64,000 nucleotides of DNA from CAMLJR01 sp964500675 (GCA_964500675.1 CAZCNY010000002.1:62001-126000); one strand, 5' to 3'; counted from the first letter of the stretch, positions 43,873-52,988 are shown. The notes: generated by a model not told the origin, from the sequence alone. A program made the numbers and translations.

Positions 43873-44685
43873 ATGAGTGATTTGCCGCTGGGAAAAAACG
43901 TCGACTATGATGCTGCGTACAATCCAGCCTTGTTGTGCCCGATTCCGCGTCAACCGGGTCGTGCCGCGCTCGGCTTGCAAGGAGAGTTACCATTTCGCGG
44001 TTGGGATATTTGGACGGCGTATGAATTGTCGTGGCTCGACATGCGCGGCAAACCGCTGGTCGCTTGCGCCGAGATTCGAGTTCCCGCCGATTCACCGAAT
44101 ATCATCGAGTCGAAATCGCTCAAACTCTATTTCAATTCATTGAATCAACATCGCTTCGCAGATAGCGAAAACGTGCGCAGAGCCATCGCACGCGATCTAA
44201 CAACTTGCCTTGGCGCCGAGCCCGCTGTGGATTTACTGTTACCATCGGACTGGTTTCAGCTGAATGGCGCAGTGAGTACCGGGGAATGTATCGATGATCT
44301 CGACGTGGCGATTGAGCATTACCATCCCGCGCCGGAGCGGCTGCGCACCCGCAGCGCTGAGATCGTCACCGAGATGCTGTTCAGCCGCTTGCTGCGTTCG
44401 CGCTGCCCGGTGACGGGACAGCCGGATTGGGCGACGCTGTATATCGATTACACCGGGCCGGCAATCGATCGTGCGACATTGTTGGCCTACATCGTGTCGT
44501 TTCGGTTGCATCAGGATTTTCACGAGCACTGCGTCGAGCGCATGTTCATCGATATGCAGCGCCAGTGTTCACCGCAGCGGCTGACGCTCTACGCACGCTA
44601 TCTGCGCCGCGGGGGGATCGATATCAACCCGTTTCGCAGCGACTGCGATGCAGCTCCAGCTGCCTTGCGCTGTTTTCGTCAATAG
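43873..44685 (+). CDS. queF: NADPH-dependent 7-cyano-7-deazaguanine reductase QueF
   Basis: A 270-residue long-form QueF that reduces preQ0 to preQ1 for queuosine tRNA modification. The QueF motif ESKSLKLYFNSLNQ and the catalytic cysteine C178 in LLRSRCPVTGQPDWATLYIDY are present, along with SFRLHQDFHEHCVERMF near the end. ATG 43873 follows AGAGGG. It starts 45 bases after the ABC permease gene. Confidence 0.95.
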   Translation: MSDLPLGKNVDYDAAYNPALLCPIPRQPGRAALGLQGELPFRGWDIWTAYELSWLDMRGKPLVACAEIRVPADSPNIIESKSLKLYFNSLNQHRFADSENVRRAIARDLTTCLGAEPAVDLLLPSDWFQLNGAVSTGECIDDLDVAIEHYHPAPERLRTRSAEIVTEMLFSRLLRSRCPVTGQPDWATLYIDYTGPAIDRATLLAYIVSFRLHQDFHEHCVERMFIDMQRQCSPQRLTLYARYLRRGGIDINPFRSDCDAAPAALRCFRQ

Positions 44686-44808
44686 CGGTTAGCAGCCGTT
44701 TGCAGCGACTTTAATCAATCAAAATGTTGATCAAAGTGGTGAGCATTCAAATGCTTAGCTAGTATTGGCAACGACACTTGCCAACTTGAGCGGCGCGAGC
44801 CCGCATCT

Positions 44809-46278
44809 ATGCCAGATAATCCCATCATTATTCTTGCCGTTGTCGAAATGGCCGTCGTGCTGCTGTTTCTCATCGGTGCGCTGCTATTTTTCATCAGCGG
44901 ACAGCGGCGCACGCTGGGGACGCTTGAGGACAAAATTCTAACGTTGCGCAATACCTTGAAAAGCGCGCGCGCGGAAGTCAAAGCGGCTCGTGCCGAGCTG
45001 ACGGCGCGAGCCGGCACCACCGGCGGCGATTTCGGGGAGATAATCGAAGAGCAGATCAATATCACGCGCAATCATCATCTTTCGCTGAGCCCGGAGCGCG
45101 ATATCGTGCTGGATATCGGTCCCGATACGCCGCTCGATCGGCGCGCGGTGTCGCTGCGGCATGCGTTCTTAATCGCCGAAAAAGAAGCGTGGCTGGCGGC
45201 TGAAGGCAAAGCGATCGATTGGGATGTGCTGAGTGGCAAGCTGGCGCGAATCATCGAGTTCTACGAGCAGGCGGCAACACCGGTGCCCGCGGCGTTTCCC
45301 GAGACCGAATCCGATATGTTCGATGCGCTCGAGATTGAGCCCGAACCAGCGTCTGTATTGGCAGAGCCGGTCGTATCCGGCACTGAAAGCGAAGAGCTTA
45401 CGGAGTTGCGCGAGACACTCGCGAATCAGAAGCGCCACATCGAAAATCTCGAACGCTTCAAGGCGTTGTTTTTCGCCACCGATGAAAAATGGCGCGCCGC
45501 GAGCGAGCAGGCTGAGCAGTATCATCAATTGCTGCTACAGAAGAGTCGCGATATCGGTGTCAACGCGGATTACGAAGCGCTGCTCGAAAAATACGGCCGC
45601 GTTTACGACGACTTCGACGCGAGCTTGGCTGCCGAGCGCGGCGACGGGCAGCACAGGCCGGCTGCGGTCCCCGTTATTGAAATAGATGCCGATGAACCCA
45701 GTGTCGGCCGCATCGTGATCGCTAATCAGGAGGAAATTCAGCGCCTGCGCAATATGGCGGTCGATCAGCACAAAATGATTTTGCGTCTGCGCGAAGAGCT
45801 GACCTCGGCGCATTCGAGCGAGGAAAAAGACCGTGTGATCGCCGAGTTGCACAAGCAATTGGAGCGGCACGAGCGTTTTCTCAGAGAATCCGATCTTTGC
45901 ACCAAGCAACTCGAAAACGAACTCGACCGCGTGCTCAATGAAAACCACGGTCTAAAAATCAAACTGCAAGATGCCAAAATTCATGCGGCACCAGCCGCTA
46001 CGGATGCCAATGTTGAGCAAATGCTTAAAATCATCGAGGATTTCACCGAGCAGAGCAGTGAAATGCTCAACGCGATCGAGAAACTCGAAAACGAATGCAG
46101 CGAGCTGCGGGCGAAGTTGGCGGCGGGTGGCGAGAGCCGTAGCGGCCGCGACGATAACGCAGAGCTCGGGCGTGTGCGGCAAGAGCTGGCCGCTGCCAAG
46201 CAAGAGTTGTTAACCCTACATGCCCAACACGTCGAACTCGAAGAGCGCTATCTCGAACTGAAAGTCAAAGCCGGCTGA
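44809..46278 (+). CDS. Membrane-anchored long coiled-coil protein, unknown (489 aa)
   Basis: An N-terminal membrane helix (IIILAVVEMAVVLLFLIGALLFF) is followed by a basic segment, a helical region with ITRNHHLSLSPERD and an acidic linker. Several long coiled-coil blocks then follow (LTELRETLANQKRHIENLERF, EIQRLRNMAVDQHKMILRLR, ELGRVRQELAAAKQELLTLH). No enzymatic motif. This architecture suits a cytoplasmic scaffold tethered to the inner membrane, for example in motility, division or envelope assembly; that is inference. It stands alone between queF and the cupredoxin operon. Confidence 0.8.
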   Translation: MPDNPIIILAVVEMAVVLLFLIGALLFFISGQRRTLGTLEDKILTLRNTLKSARAEVKAARAELTARAGTTGGDFGEIIEEQINITRNHHLSLSPERDIVLDIGPDTPLDRRAVSLRHAFLIAEKEAWLAAEGKAIDWDVLSGKLARIIEFYEQAATPVPAAFPETESDMFDALEIEPEPASVLAEPVVSGTESEELTELRETLANQKRHIENLERFKALFFATDEKWRAASEQAEQYHQLLLQKSRDIGVNADYEALLEKYGRVYDDFDASLAAERGDGQHRPAAVPVIEIDADEPSVGRIVIANQEEIQRLRNMAVDQHKMILRLREELTSAHSSEEKDRVIAELHKQLERHERFLRESDLCTKQLENELDRVLNENHGLKIKLQDAKIHAAPAATDANVEQMLKIIEDFTEQSSEMLNAIEKLENECSELRAKLAAGGESRSGRDDNAELGRVRQELAAAKQELLTLHAQHVELEERYLELKVKAG

Positions 46279-46395
46279 TTTCCCCCGGAACTGGCTGGAA
46301 TCCAAAACCCCGCCCATACTTGCGTATCACGCTATTGATGACTCCGGTGAGTCTGTGTCGTAGTGCGGCCGGACGCCATTGAGACGTTGTGAATA

Positions 46396-47073
46396 ATGGC
46401 CTTACTGATTCGTGTTACATCCATTTTATCTTTATTGCTGTGCACGACTGCATCAATTGCAGGCGTGGGCACGGTGCAGGTTCATGTAACCGATCTGACG
46501 GGCGCGGGTGTGGTCGATGCCGTGGTTGCGCTGTACGCGGCGAATCCGCCACCCATGACCGATGCCGCTTATGCGGTGATGGATCAGCGCAATAAACAAT
46601 TTGATCCGCATGTTCTCCCGGTGCGTAAAAATACTCTCGTCAAATTCCCTAATAGCGACAATATTCGCCACCACGTCTATTCATTTTCACCGGCAAAACG
46701 CTTTGAGTTGCGTTTGTATCATGGCACGCCATCGCAACCCGTGTTATTTGATGTACCGGGAGAGGTGGTGTTGGGTTGCAATATTCACGACCACATGCTC
46801 GGCTATATCTACGTTGTCGACACCCCTTATTTCGCCAAGACCGATGCCGGCGGCGACGCGGTGCTGAGCAAAATTCCCTCCGGCTCCTATCGTGCGCGAC
46901 TTTGGTTTCCGGGAGTCCAATCCGATACCGCTGGCCTGGAACAAAATGTCGAGATCACCGACTCCGATGTAAATCTCGGTTTTAAAGTGGCTATCACGGC
47001 AGCGCTGCCGCAGCCGTCGTCGTCGAGTGATTTGCAACAGCTGTTTCAGCGAAGCGGTGGCGATGCGCATTAA
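46396..47073 (+). CDS. Exported cupredoxin-like copper protein
   Basis: A 225-residue protein with a signal peptide (LIRVTSILSLLLCTTASIAG) and a plastocyanin-like fold. Putative copper ligands are H92/H93 in DNIRHHVYSF and C128, H131/H133, M134 in VLGCNIHDHMLGYIYV. It has the look of the 'methylamine utilization protein' cupredoxins. A C-terminal beta-sandwich-like part (LSKIPSGSYRARLWFPG) may be a carbohydrate- or ligand-binding-like domain. Its stop overlaps the EAL gene start, so translation is coupled. It should act in the periplasm. Confidence 0.85.
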   Translation: MALLIRVTSILSLLLCTTASIAGVGTVQVHVTDLTGAGVVDAVVALYAANPPPMTDAAYAVMDQRNKQFDPHVLPVRKNTLVKFPNSDNIRHHVYSFSPAKRFELRLYHGTPSQPVLFDVPGEVVLGCNIHDHMLGYIYVVDTPYFAKTDAGGDAVLSKIPSGSYRARLWFPGVQSDTAGLEQNVEITDSDVNLGFKVAITAALPQPSSSSDLQQLFQRSGGDAH

Positions 47074-49450
47074 GTTTTGGTCGAGCAGTTTTCTCGCTCG
47101 GTTGTTGCTGACTGCGCTCGGTCTCGTCATATTTTTGCAGGCGGCTACTTATTTGGCGGCTCGCGCGGTGATTCGCGATACCGTCATGCAAAATGCGCGG
47201 CATGAGCTGGCCGTTGGTGCCGACGTGTTTTCGCAGCTGCTCGACGCGCGCGCGCGGCAGTTGATGGGTTCGGTCGCGGTGCTCGTCGATGATTTTGGTT
47301 TCAAAGAAGCGGTAGCGACGGGTGAGACGGCGACGGTGCAGTCGGCGCTGAAAAATCACGCGGCGCGGATCGGCGCCGATCGCGCCATGGTGATAGACAA
47401 CAGCGGACGCTTGCTCGCGGATAGTGTCACCGCGCACGTTGGTGCGGCGTTTGAATTTCCCGAATTGTTGCAAGAAGCCGATCGCAATGGTGTCGCGGTT
47501 GCGAATGTGGTACTCGACGGCGTTCCCTATCAATTTGTTGTGGCCGCAATCAGGGCGCCGCTGCGCATTGGCTGGGCAGGCATGGGCTTTCAGCTCGATC
47601 GCACTTTGGCATTGATGATAAAGCGTATAACTAAGCTCGAGATATCGTTTGTGGCGGAAGCGCCGCGGCGCAACACTTATATCGAGACCACGCTCGACAC
47701 AAAATTTCGCGGCGATATCGAGCGGATGCTGCAAACTCCGAGCAGCGCTGCAGCAGGAGCCGTGCAGCCGTTAGCGATCGGTAATACCGTAATGCTGACA
47801 TCGGTTAAATCACTGGCCAGCAGGGGTTATACGCTAGCGGCGATTTTGCAGACACCGCTCGACTCTGTACTCGCGCCGTATCGGCGTTTGAGTCGGCAGC
47901 TGCTGTGGATCGCGCTCAGCGGATTTGTCGCGGCAATTGCAGCCGCGTTGATCGGCGGGCGCAATTTGGCGCATGCGTTACGCGGTTTGGCGAAAACGGC
48001 GCAGCGCATTGCATGCGGTGATTATGCGACTCCAATAAAAATCGAATCCGATGATGAGTTCGGTGAACTAGCGCGCGCATTCGTGCAGATGCAAAGTGCG
48101 ATCGGTGAACGCGAACACAAAATAGTGTATCAATCACAGCATGATCACCTCACAGGATTGGCTAATCGCTCGCTCGCATTGCAAATGCTGTTGAAAGCGA
48201 TTGCGAATGCGACGGCCAATGCTCGTGGCGCCTCGGTTATTGTGTTAGATATCGATCGTTTTAAGGCGGTGAACGATTCGTTTGGTCATGTGGTCGGCGA
48301 TGAAGTCTTGCAGGCGGTTGCGCGACGCTTGCAGCAATCGGTCAAACAACAGGATACCTGTGTGCGACTCGATGGCGATGAATTTCTTATCGTGCTCGAA
48401 GGTGCCGATCGCCAGCATGCGCGCCTCGTGGCCGAGCGCATCTTTCGCGGTCTCGCCGATCCAATCCATCTGCCTGATTTGCAGCTCACGGTCGAGGCGA
48501 GCTTTGGCATTGCGGCTTATCCCGACGATGGCACGGAACCGGAAATGCTGATGCGCAGGGCCGCTATTGCGATGTTTAACGCGAAGCAGAATGGTCAGCC
48601 GTTTGCGTTTTATCAGGCCGGATGGGATGAGCTCAACCAGCGACACTTAGCGCTGTTGCGCGATTTTAAAGTTGCGCTGGCCGGCGATGGCCTGCATGTC
48701 GTATTTCAGCCCAAACTGAGTTTGCGCGATCCACATTATCTCGGCGCCGAAGCGTTGGTGCGTTGGCGGCATCCGCAACTCGGACCGTTGAGTCCGGACG
48801 AATTTATTCCGCTTGCGGAAACCTCAGGCGATATCACCTTGCTCACGCGCTGGGTGATTGATCGCGCCGTGCGTCAAATTTCGGAGTGGTTGCGCGGCGG
48901 ACTGGATCTGCATGTATCGGTAAATATTTCAGCGCTCGATTTACTCGAAGTGCATTTGACGGATCACATCGACGCCACGCTGCAGCGCTATGGTGTCGCA
49001 GCGAAGCATGTGTGTCTTGAGCTCACCGAAAGTTCGATCATGCGCGAAACCCAGCGCAGTCTCGCTGTGCTACAGCAATTGCGGGGGATGGGTATTCGTT
49101 TATCGGTCGACGATTTCGGGACCGGCTATTCATCGTTATCGCAATTGCGCAAATTGCCTGTCGACGAAATTAAAATCGATAAGTCCTTCGTGCTCAAACT
49201 GGCAGAGAGCTCGGAGGATGGCGTGATCGTGCGCTCGACGATCGAGCTTGGACACAACATGGGTCTGGATGTGGTGGCAGAGGGTGTCGAAAATGAGCCT
49301 TCGCGTGAATTGTTGCGTCAGTATGGCTGCGATGTGATACAGGGATATCTGCTCAGCAAGCCGATTCCGGCCGAGGATTTCACGCAGTGGGCACGGGCGT
49401 ATTTACAGAATTTGCAAGAAGGGGAGAGCAATGCCGCGAATTGTGGTTGA
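47063..49450 (+). CDS. Membrane GGDEF/EAL protein, probable c-di-GMP phosphodiesterase
   Basis: A 795-residue protein: membrane helix, large periplasmic sensor region (about 35-275), second membrane helix (LLWIALSGFVAAIAAALIGG), HAMP, GGDEF and EAL domains. The GGDEF site reads DGDEF (RLDGDEFLIVL), so cyclase activity is doubtful. The EAL site is intact (GAEALVRWRHP, VSVNIS, ELTESSIM, DDFGTGYSSL, EIKIDKSFV, AEGVEN), so it should break down c-di-GMP. ATG 47063 overlaps the cupredoxin end by 11 bases, and its end overlaps the DUF3034 start by 20 bases. The periplasmic domain may read the state of the cupredoxin. Confidence 0.92.
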   Translation: MRIKFWSSSFLARLLLTALGLVIFLQAATYLAARAVIRDTVMQNARHELAVGADVFSQLLDARARQLMGSVAVLVDDFGFKEAVATGETATVQSALKNHAARIGADRAMVIDNSGRLLADSVTAHVGAAFEFPELLQEADRNGVAVANVVLDGVPYQFVVAAIRAPLRIGWAGMGFQLDRTLALMIKRITKLEISFVAEAPRRNTYIETTLDTKFRGDIERMLQTPSSAAAGAVQPLAIGNTVMLTSVKSLASRGYTLAAILQTPLDSVLAPYRRLSRQLLWIALSGFVAAIAAALIGGRNLAHALRGLAKTAQRIACGDYATPIKIESDDEFGELARAFVQMQSAIGEREHKIVYQSQHDHLTGLANRSLALQMLLKAIANATANARGASVIVLDIDRFKAVNDSFGHVVGDEVLQAVARRLQQSVKQQDTCVRLDGDEFLIVLEGADRQHARLVAERIFRGLADPIHLPDLQLTVEASFGIAAYPDDGTEPEMLMRRAAIAMFNAKQNGQPFAFYQAGWDELNQRHLALLRDFKVALAGDGLHVVFQPKLSLRDPHYLGAEALVRWRHPQLGPLSPDEFIPLAETSGDITLLTRWVIDRAVRQISEWLRGGLDLHVSVNISALDLLEVHLTDHIDATLQRYGVAAKHVCLELTESSIMRETQRSLAVLQQLRGMGIRLSVDDFGTGYSSLSQLRKLPVDEIKIDKSFVLKLAESSEDGVIVRSTIELGHNMGLDVVAEGVENEPSRELLRQYGCDVIQGYLLSKPIPAEDFTQWARAYLQNLQEGESNAANCG

Positions 49451-50318
49451 TCGGCACAGCGCGCGCTGCCACTTGTTAAGCGCGTGTTGTGCGCTGCTTG
49501 CGTTAGCTGCGCATGCGGATAGCGGCAGTCGTCTGTTAGCGACGGGAGGTGCGACACAAATTGAGGGGACTGCAGGCGGTGGTATTGTACCGCTCGCGGT
49601 GTTGGCCGGTTATGGCACGCGTGAAGAATCCGACGGCACCGCGGTTGTCAGTCGCGTCTCTACCAAAGATTATCGGCTCGACGTGCTCGGCGCCGCGTGG
49701 ACTTGGAATAATCGCGTTGAATTTTCGGCCGCGCGGCAAGAGCTGCGGCTCGACTCGCTGGCAGCGGTGTTGGGGGTGCCCGATAACACGATTCGACAAG
49801 ATATTTTCGGCGTCAAAGTACGTCTTTACGGTGACATCATTTACACGCAAATGCCGCAAATTAGTATGGGCGCACAGTACAAAAAGAATCTCGATTTTTT
49901 TATTCCGCGAGCAGCGGGCGCGAAACATGATTCCGATACTGACATCTACGCTGCGGCAAGCAAAGTATTTCTAGGTGCGCTCGCCGATAGAAATGTATTG
50001 ATCAATGCGGTCGCGCGTTATACACGTGCTAATCAGGAAGGGCTGGTCGGTTTTGGCGGCGATAAAAGCGACAGTCGCAAATGCGTATTAGAGGGCTCGG
50101 CCGGAATATTTATCAATAAGAGCTGGTTGGTTGGCAGCGAGTATCGACAAAAGCCCGATAATTTGTCGTTTGCGCGCGAGCAGGACTGGAAAGACGTGTT
50201 TGTCGGCTGGTTTCCCAATAAAAACTGGTCAGTAGTTGCGGCGTGGGTCGATCTGGGTGACATCGCGACACTGAACAACCAGCAGGGTTGGTACTTGTCG
50301 GCGCAGGGAAGTTTTTAA
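49431..50318 (+). CDS. DUF3034 family outer-membrane beta-barrel-like protein
   Basis: ATG 49431 has AGGGGAGAG upstream and lies within the end of the EAL gene. The 295-residue product has a signal peptide (LLSACCALLALAAHA) and a series of alternating beta strands. The family opening GGATQIEGTAGGGIVPLAV is present, as are IFGVKVRLYGDIIY and ISMGAQYKKNLDF, and it ends in aromatic LSAQGSF as outer-membrane barrels do. The function of DUF3034 is unknown; it is often seen beside c-di-GMP and cupredoxin genes. Confidence 0.83.
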   Translation: MPRIVVDRHSARCHLLSACCALLALAAHADSGSRLLATGGATQIEGTAGGGIVPLAVLAGYGTREESDGTAVVSRVSTKDYRLDVLGAAWTWNNRVEFSAARQELRLDSLAAVLGVPDNTIRQDIFGVKVRLYGDIIYTQMPQISMGAQYKKNLDFFIPRAAGAKHDSDTDIYAAASKVFLGALADRNVLINAVARYTRANQEGLVGFGGDKSDSRKCVLEGSAGIFINKSWLVGSEYRQKPDNLSFAREQDWKDVFVGWFPNKNWSVVAAWVDLGDIATLNNQQGWYLSAQGSF

Positions 50319-50400
50319 GGTTATTTTTGTCAATTTTCGCAGCGAGTTTCGTCGATGGTATTTTTTGAGTATGCGCTTGGCCAAAACTAAGAGAAAACCT

Positions 50401-50823
50401 ATGCGTGTGTTAATGCTGGTGTTGTCGTGCGTATTATTGGCGGCATGCTCGACGACGCGTGAGGCGCCCGATGCGTTGTATCAGGCGTTGGGTGGGAAGT
50501 CAGGCGTACACGAACTTGCGACAAATTTGTTGGTCAATATTGCGCATGACGAGCGCATTGTTGATTTATTTCGCGATGCGAAAATCGATCGCCTACGCGA
50601 TAAACTCGCCGAGCAGTTCTGCGTGCTTGGCGGCGGGCCGTGCACCTATACCGGCGATACGATGATGCAAGCGCATGCAGGTATGCATATCACCGATGCG
50701 CAATTCAATGCACTCGTTGAGGATTTGATTAAAGCGATGGAGTCGCAGGGCATCGCGGTGAGGGCGCAAAACCACTTATTGGCGCTGCTGGCTCCCATGC
50801 ATGCCGATATCGTTTATCATTAG
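50401..50823 (+). CDS. Lipoprotein group 1 truncated hemoglobin
   Basis: ATG 50401 begins a lipoprotein signal (VLMLVLSCVLLAAC) with lipidated C16. The rest is a group 1 truncated globin: LYQALGGKSGVHELATNLL, ICxC-free DLFRDAKIDRLRDKLAEQFC, the glycine-rich YTGDTMMQAHAGM with the proximal-histidine region, and MHITDAQFNALVEDLIKAM. A lipid-anchored globin would sit in the periplasm and could bind O2, NO or act in redox. It is 82 bases after the DUF3034 gene and probably the last gene of the cupredoxin-EAL operon. Confidence 0.87.
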   Translation: MRVLMLVLSCVLLAACSTTREAPDALYQALGGKSGVHELATNLLVNIAHDERIVDLFRDAKIDRLRDKLAEQFCVLGGGPCTYTGDTMMQAHAGMHITDAQFNALVEDLIKAMESQGIAVRAQNHLLALLAPMHADIVYH

Positions 50824-50852
50824 CCGCTTTTAAGTTCTTGGAAAGTGTCTCT

Positions 50853-51830
50853 GTGATTGCTATTTTTCCCGCGTTCGGCCGTTGGATTTGTCTTCGTCAT
50901 AATGCCCTCGGATTGCTGCTAACTGCGATTGTGTCGTCGGTCGCGTATGCCGAAGTGTATCCGCTGCCGCCGCCTGGCGAGGATTTGATCGGCAGTATCG
51001 GCACGGTGCCGGCGAACTCCGAAGAAACGTTAATCGATATCGCGCGCGCGCACGATCTCGGCTACGACGAAATTCGCGCGGCGAATCCCGCCGTGGATTC
51101 GTGGATGCCGCGCGATGGCACAACAGTCGTGCTGCCGAAGCTCTATCTACTGCCGATGGCGCCGCGCGAAGGTATTGTGGTCAACGTATCGGAGATGCGG
51201 CTTTATTATTTTCCGAAGCCGAAAAAGAACGAAGCACCTACGGTTGAGGTCTTTCCGATCAGCATTGGTCGCGGCGACTGGAGCACTCCGATCGTCACTA
51301 CACGCGTTACTGGCAAGATCAAGGATCCGACATGGACGCCGCCGGAATCGATTCGTGCCGAGCATGCCGCTGAAGGTGATCCGTTGCCGAAAGTATGGCC
51401 GGCAGGCCCCGGCAATCCGTTGGGTCTATACGCGTTGCGCATGGGATTGCCGAGTTATTTGATCCATGGCACTAACACGGAATTTGGCATCGGCATGCAG
51501 GTGACGCACGGCTGTATGCGACTTTATCCTGAGGATATTGAGCGGCTTTATCGCACGGTCCCGGTCGGCACGCCGGTGCGTATCATCAATCAGCGCTACA
51601 AGGCCGGTTGGCATAATGGCGTGCTGTATCTCGAAGTACATCCGCCACTGGAAGGGCCGCACGCCGAAGAGGCACGCGGTAAAACGCCGATGATTGAAGC
51701 TTTGTTGACCGCCACCAAGACCGTGCCGAATTATCCGATCGATTGGACGCGTGTCGATGAGCTCGATCTCGAGTCGACTGGCATTCCAGGTCCGGTGGGG
51801 CAGCAGATGCCACCAGTAACTGCGCGCTGA
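50853..51830 (+). CDS. L,D-transpeptidase (ErfK/YbiS/YcfS/YnhG family)
   Basis: A 325-residue periplasmic enzyme with signal peptide (LGLLLTAIVSSVAYA), a LysM-like segment (EETLIDIARAHDLGYDEIRAANPAV) and the YkuD catalytic domain. The active cysteine is in HGTNTEFGIGMQVTHGCMRL. The E. coli relatives attach Braun lipoprotein to peptidoglycan or make 3-3 cross-links. GTG 50853 with GGAAAG upstream is the proposed start; TTG 50838 is the alternative. It converges on an Lpp-like gene across a shared terminator, a telling neighbour. Confidence 0.92.
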   Translation: MIAIFPAFGRWICLRHNALGLLLTAIVSSVAYAEVYPLPPPGEDLIGSIGTVPANSEETLIDIARAHDLGYDEIRAANPAVDSWMPRDGTTVVLPKLYLLPMAPREGIVVNVSEMRLYYFPKPKKNEAPTVEVFPISIGRGDWSTPIVTTRVTGKIKDPTWTPPESIRAEHAAEGDPLPKVWPAGPGNPLGLYALRMGLPSYLIHGTNTEFGIGMQVTHGCMRLYPEDIERLYRTVPVGTPVRIINQRYKAGWHNGVLYLEVHPPLEGPHAEEARGKTPMIEALLTATKTVPNYPIDWTRVDELDLESTGIPGPVGQQMPPVTAR

Positions 51831-51869
51831 TAGTGTCTGTCTAAACTGTCTTTCTAAGATCGACGGGCG

Positions 51870-51902
51870 AAAAAAAACCCGCTGCATGCAGCGGGTTTTT
51901 TT
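51870..51902. terminator. Bidirectional rho-independent terminator
   Basis: A perfect palindrome with a GC-rich stem (CCCGCTGCA / TGCAGCGGG, 51878-51895), flanked by an A-tract (51870-51877) and a T-tract (51896-51902). It thus works in both directions and separates the L,D-transpeptidase gene (plus) from the Lpp-like gene (minus). Confidence 0.92.
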
Positions 51903-51919
51903 CTGCCTGAAAAGCAGTA

Positions 51920-52198
51920 TTACTTACGAATCGACTTTTTGAAAGCGCGATCGATTTTGGTGTTAGCTTCGTCAGCTGCAGTTTTAGCTTCGTTAGCGGT
52001 TTGCAAAGCTTGATTCGCCGTAGCTTGAGCAGCATCAGCCGATTTTTGCGCAGCGGCAGCAGCAGCTTTAGCATCGTCAGCGGATTTTTGCGCAGCGGTG
52101 GCAGTGGTTTTTGCTTCGTCAACGGCGCTCTGGCTTGCGCAGCCAGCCAACGCGACGAGTACAGCAAACGGGACTGCTTTCAACAGGTTCTTGTTCAT
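51920..52198 (-). CDS. Lpp/OprI-like major outer-membrane lipoprotein
   Basis: A 92-residue lipoprotein with AAGGAG just upstream. The signal peptide ends in LVALAGC with lipidated C20. A long alanine-rich coiled coil follows with repeats (AAAAAQKSADAAQATANQAL), then a basic C-terminus ending in lysine (FKKSIRK), as needed for covalent attachment to peptidoglycan in Lpp/OprI proteins. With L,D-transpeptidases on both sides it is a plausible substrate. A strong promoter and a strong terminator fit an abundant protein. Confidence 0.88.
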   Translation of the reverse strand: MNKNLLKAVPFAVLVALAGCASQSAVDEAKTTATAAQKSADDAKAAAAAAQKSADAAQATANQALQTANEAKTAADEANTKIDRAFKKSIRK

Positions 52199-52247
52199 TG
52201 ATTAGACTCCTTTTGGGGTTGTACGCGACTGAATAAAGATTGTGATC

Positions 52248-52277
52248 TTAATAAATCCTGCCCTCGCCCTCTGGCAA
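52248..52277 (-). promoter_or_regulatory. Promoter of the Lpp-like gene
   Basis: On the minus strand TTGCCA (52277-52272) and TATTAA (52253-52248) are 18 bp apart, about 50 bp before the ATG at 52198, followed by a leader carrying AAAAGGAG. The match to sigma-70 boxes is fair (five and four of six). Rest of the 52199-52505 gap: nothing else recognised. Confidence 0.5.
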
Positions 52278-52505
52278 GGATTAATTCTTACATTACCATT
52301 ACTTGCGTAGTGATTTCTACAGAGTGCGCAAAGTTTTTGATATAAGACAAACGATTCACAAAGTCGCTATGAGCAATCCGTCGCATTTTTTTGCGCGCGA
52401 GCGGAAAGTTACGCCTGCGCTGACTAATCTTTAAGCGAAAAGGCGACACCGATAGTCAGTCGCAAGTCAGAATTTTATGCAGCCGAACCTCGTTCTATTG
52501 CCGTT

Positions 52506-52988
52506 ATGAAAGCCATTGTTTTAGTCGCCCTGTTATTCACCGTTACTGCTGCTCATGCGTTCGAAAAGGCCGATCTGGTTGTGGTCAAAAAGGCCGAAAG
52601 AAAGTTGTTGCTGATTAGTGCGGGTAAGCCATTCAAAGAGTTCCGCATAGCGCTTGGTCCAATGCCGCGCGGACCGAAAATCGCGGCGGGCGATCAGCGC
52701 ACTCCCGAGGGCGACTATATCCTCGATCGCAAAAATAAAAATTCGGCTTTTTATAAGGCCATCCACATTTCCTATCCGAACGAGTTCGATCGCGAGCGCG
52801 CTGCGAGAATGGGTGTGAGCCCCGGCGGTTCGATCATGATTCACGGCCAGCCCAACGTACAAACCTGGCCCGAGGACGTCACGCAGACGTTCAATTGGAC
52901 CAATGGCTGTATCGCCGTGACCGATGGCCAGATGGATGAGATTTGGGCAGCGGTGGATGCGGGCACGCCCATTGAGATTCAGCCATAG
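52506..52988 (+). CDS. L,D-transpeptidase, YafK/ErfK-like
   Basis: A 160-residue protein with a signal peptide (AIVLVALLFTVTAAHA) and a compact YkuD domain. The catalytic motif is MIHGQPNVQ...NWTNGCIAVTD with the active cysteine in NGCI. A TPEGDYILDRKN stretch is typical. It resembles the E. coli YafK type, which in known cases releases Lpp from peptidoglycan, whereas ErfK/YbiS types attach it. Which it does here cannot be decided. It is divergent from the Lpp-like gene. Confidence 0.88.
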   Translation: MKAIVLVALLFTVTAAHAFEKADLVVVKKAERKLLLISAGKPFKEFRIALGPMPRGPKIAAGDQRTPEGDYILDRKNKNSAFYKAIHISYPNEFDRERAARMGVSPGGSIMIHGQPNVQTWPEDVTQTFNWTNGCIAVTDGQMDEIWAAVDAGTPIEIQP

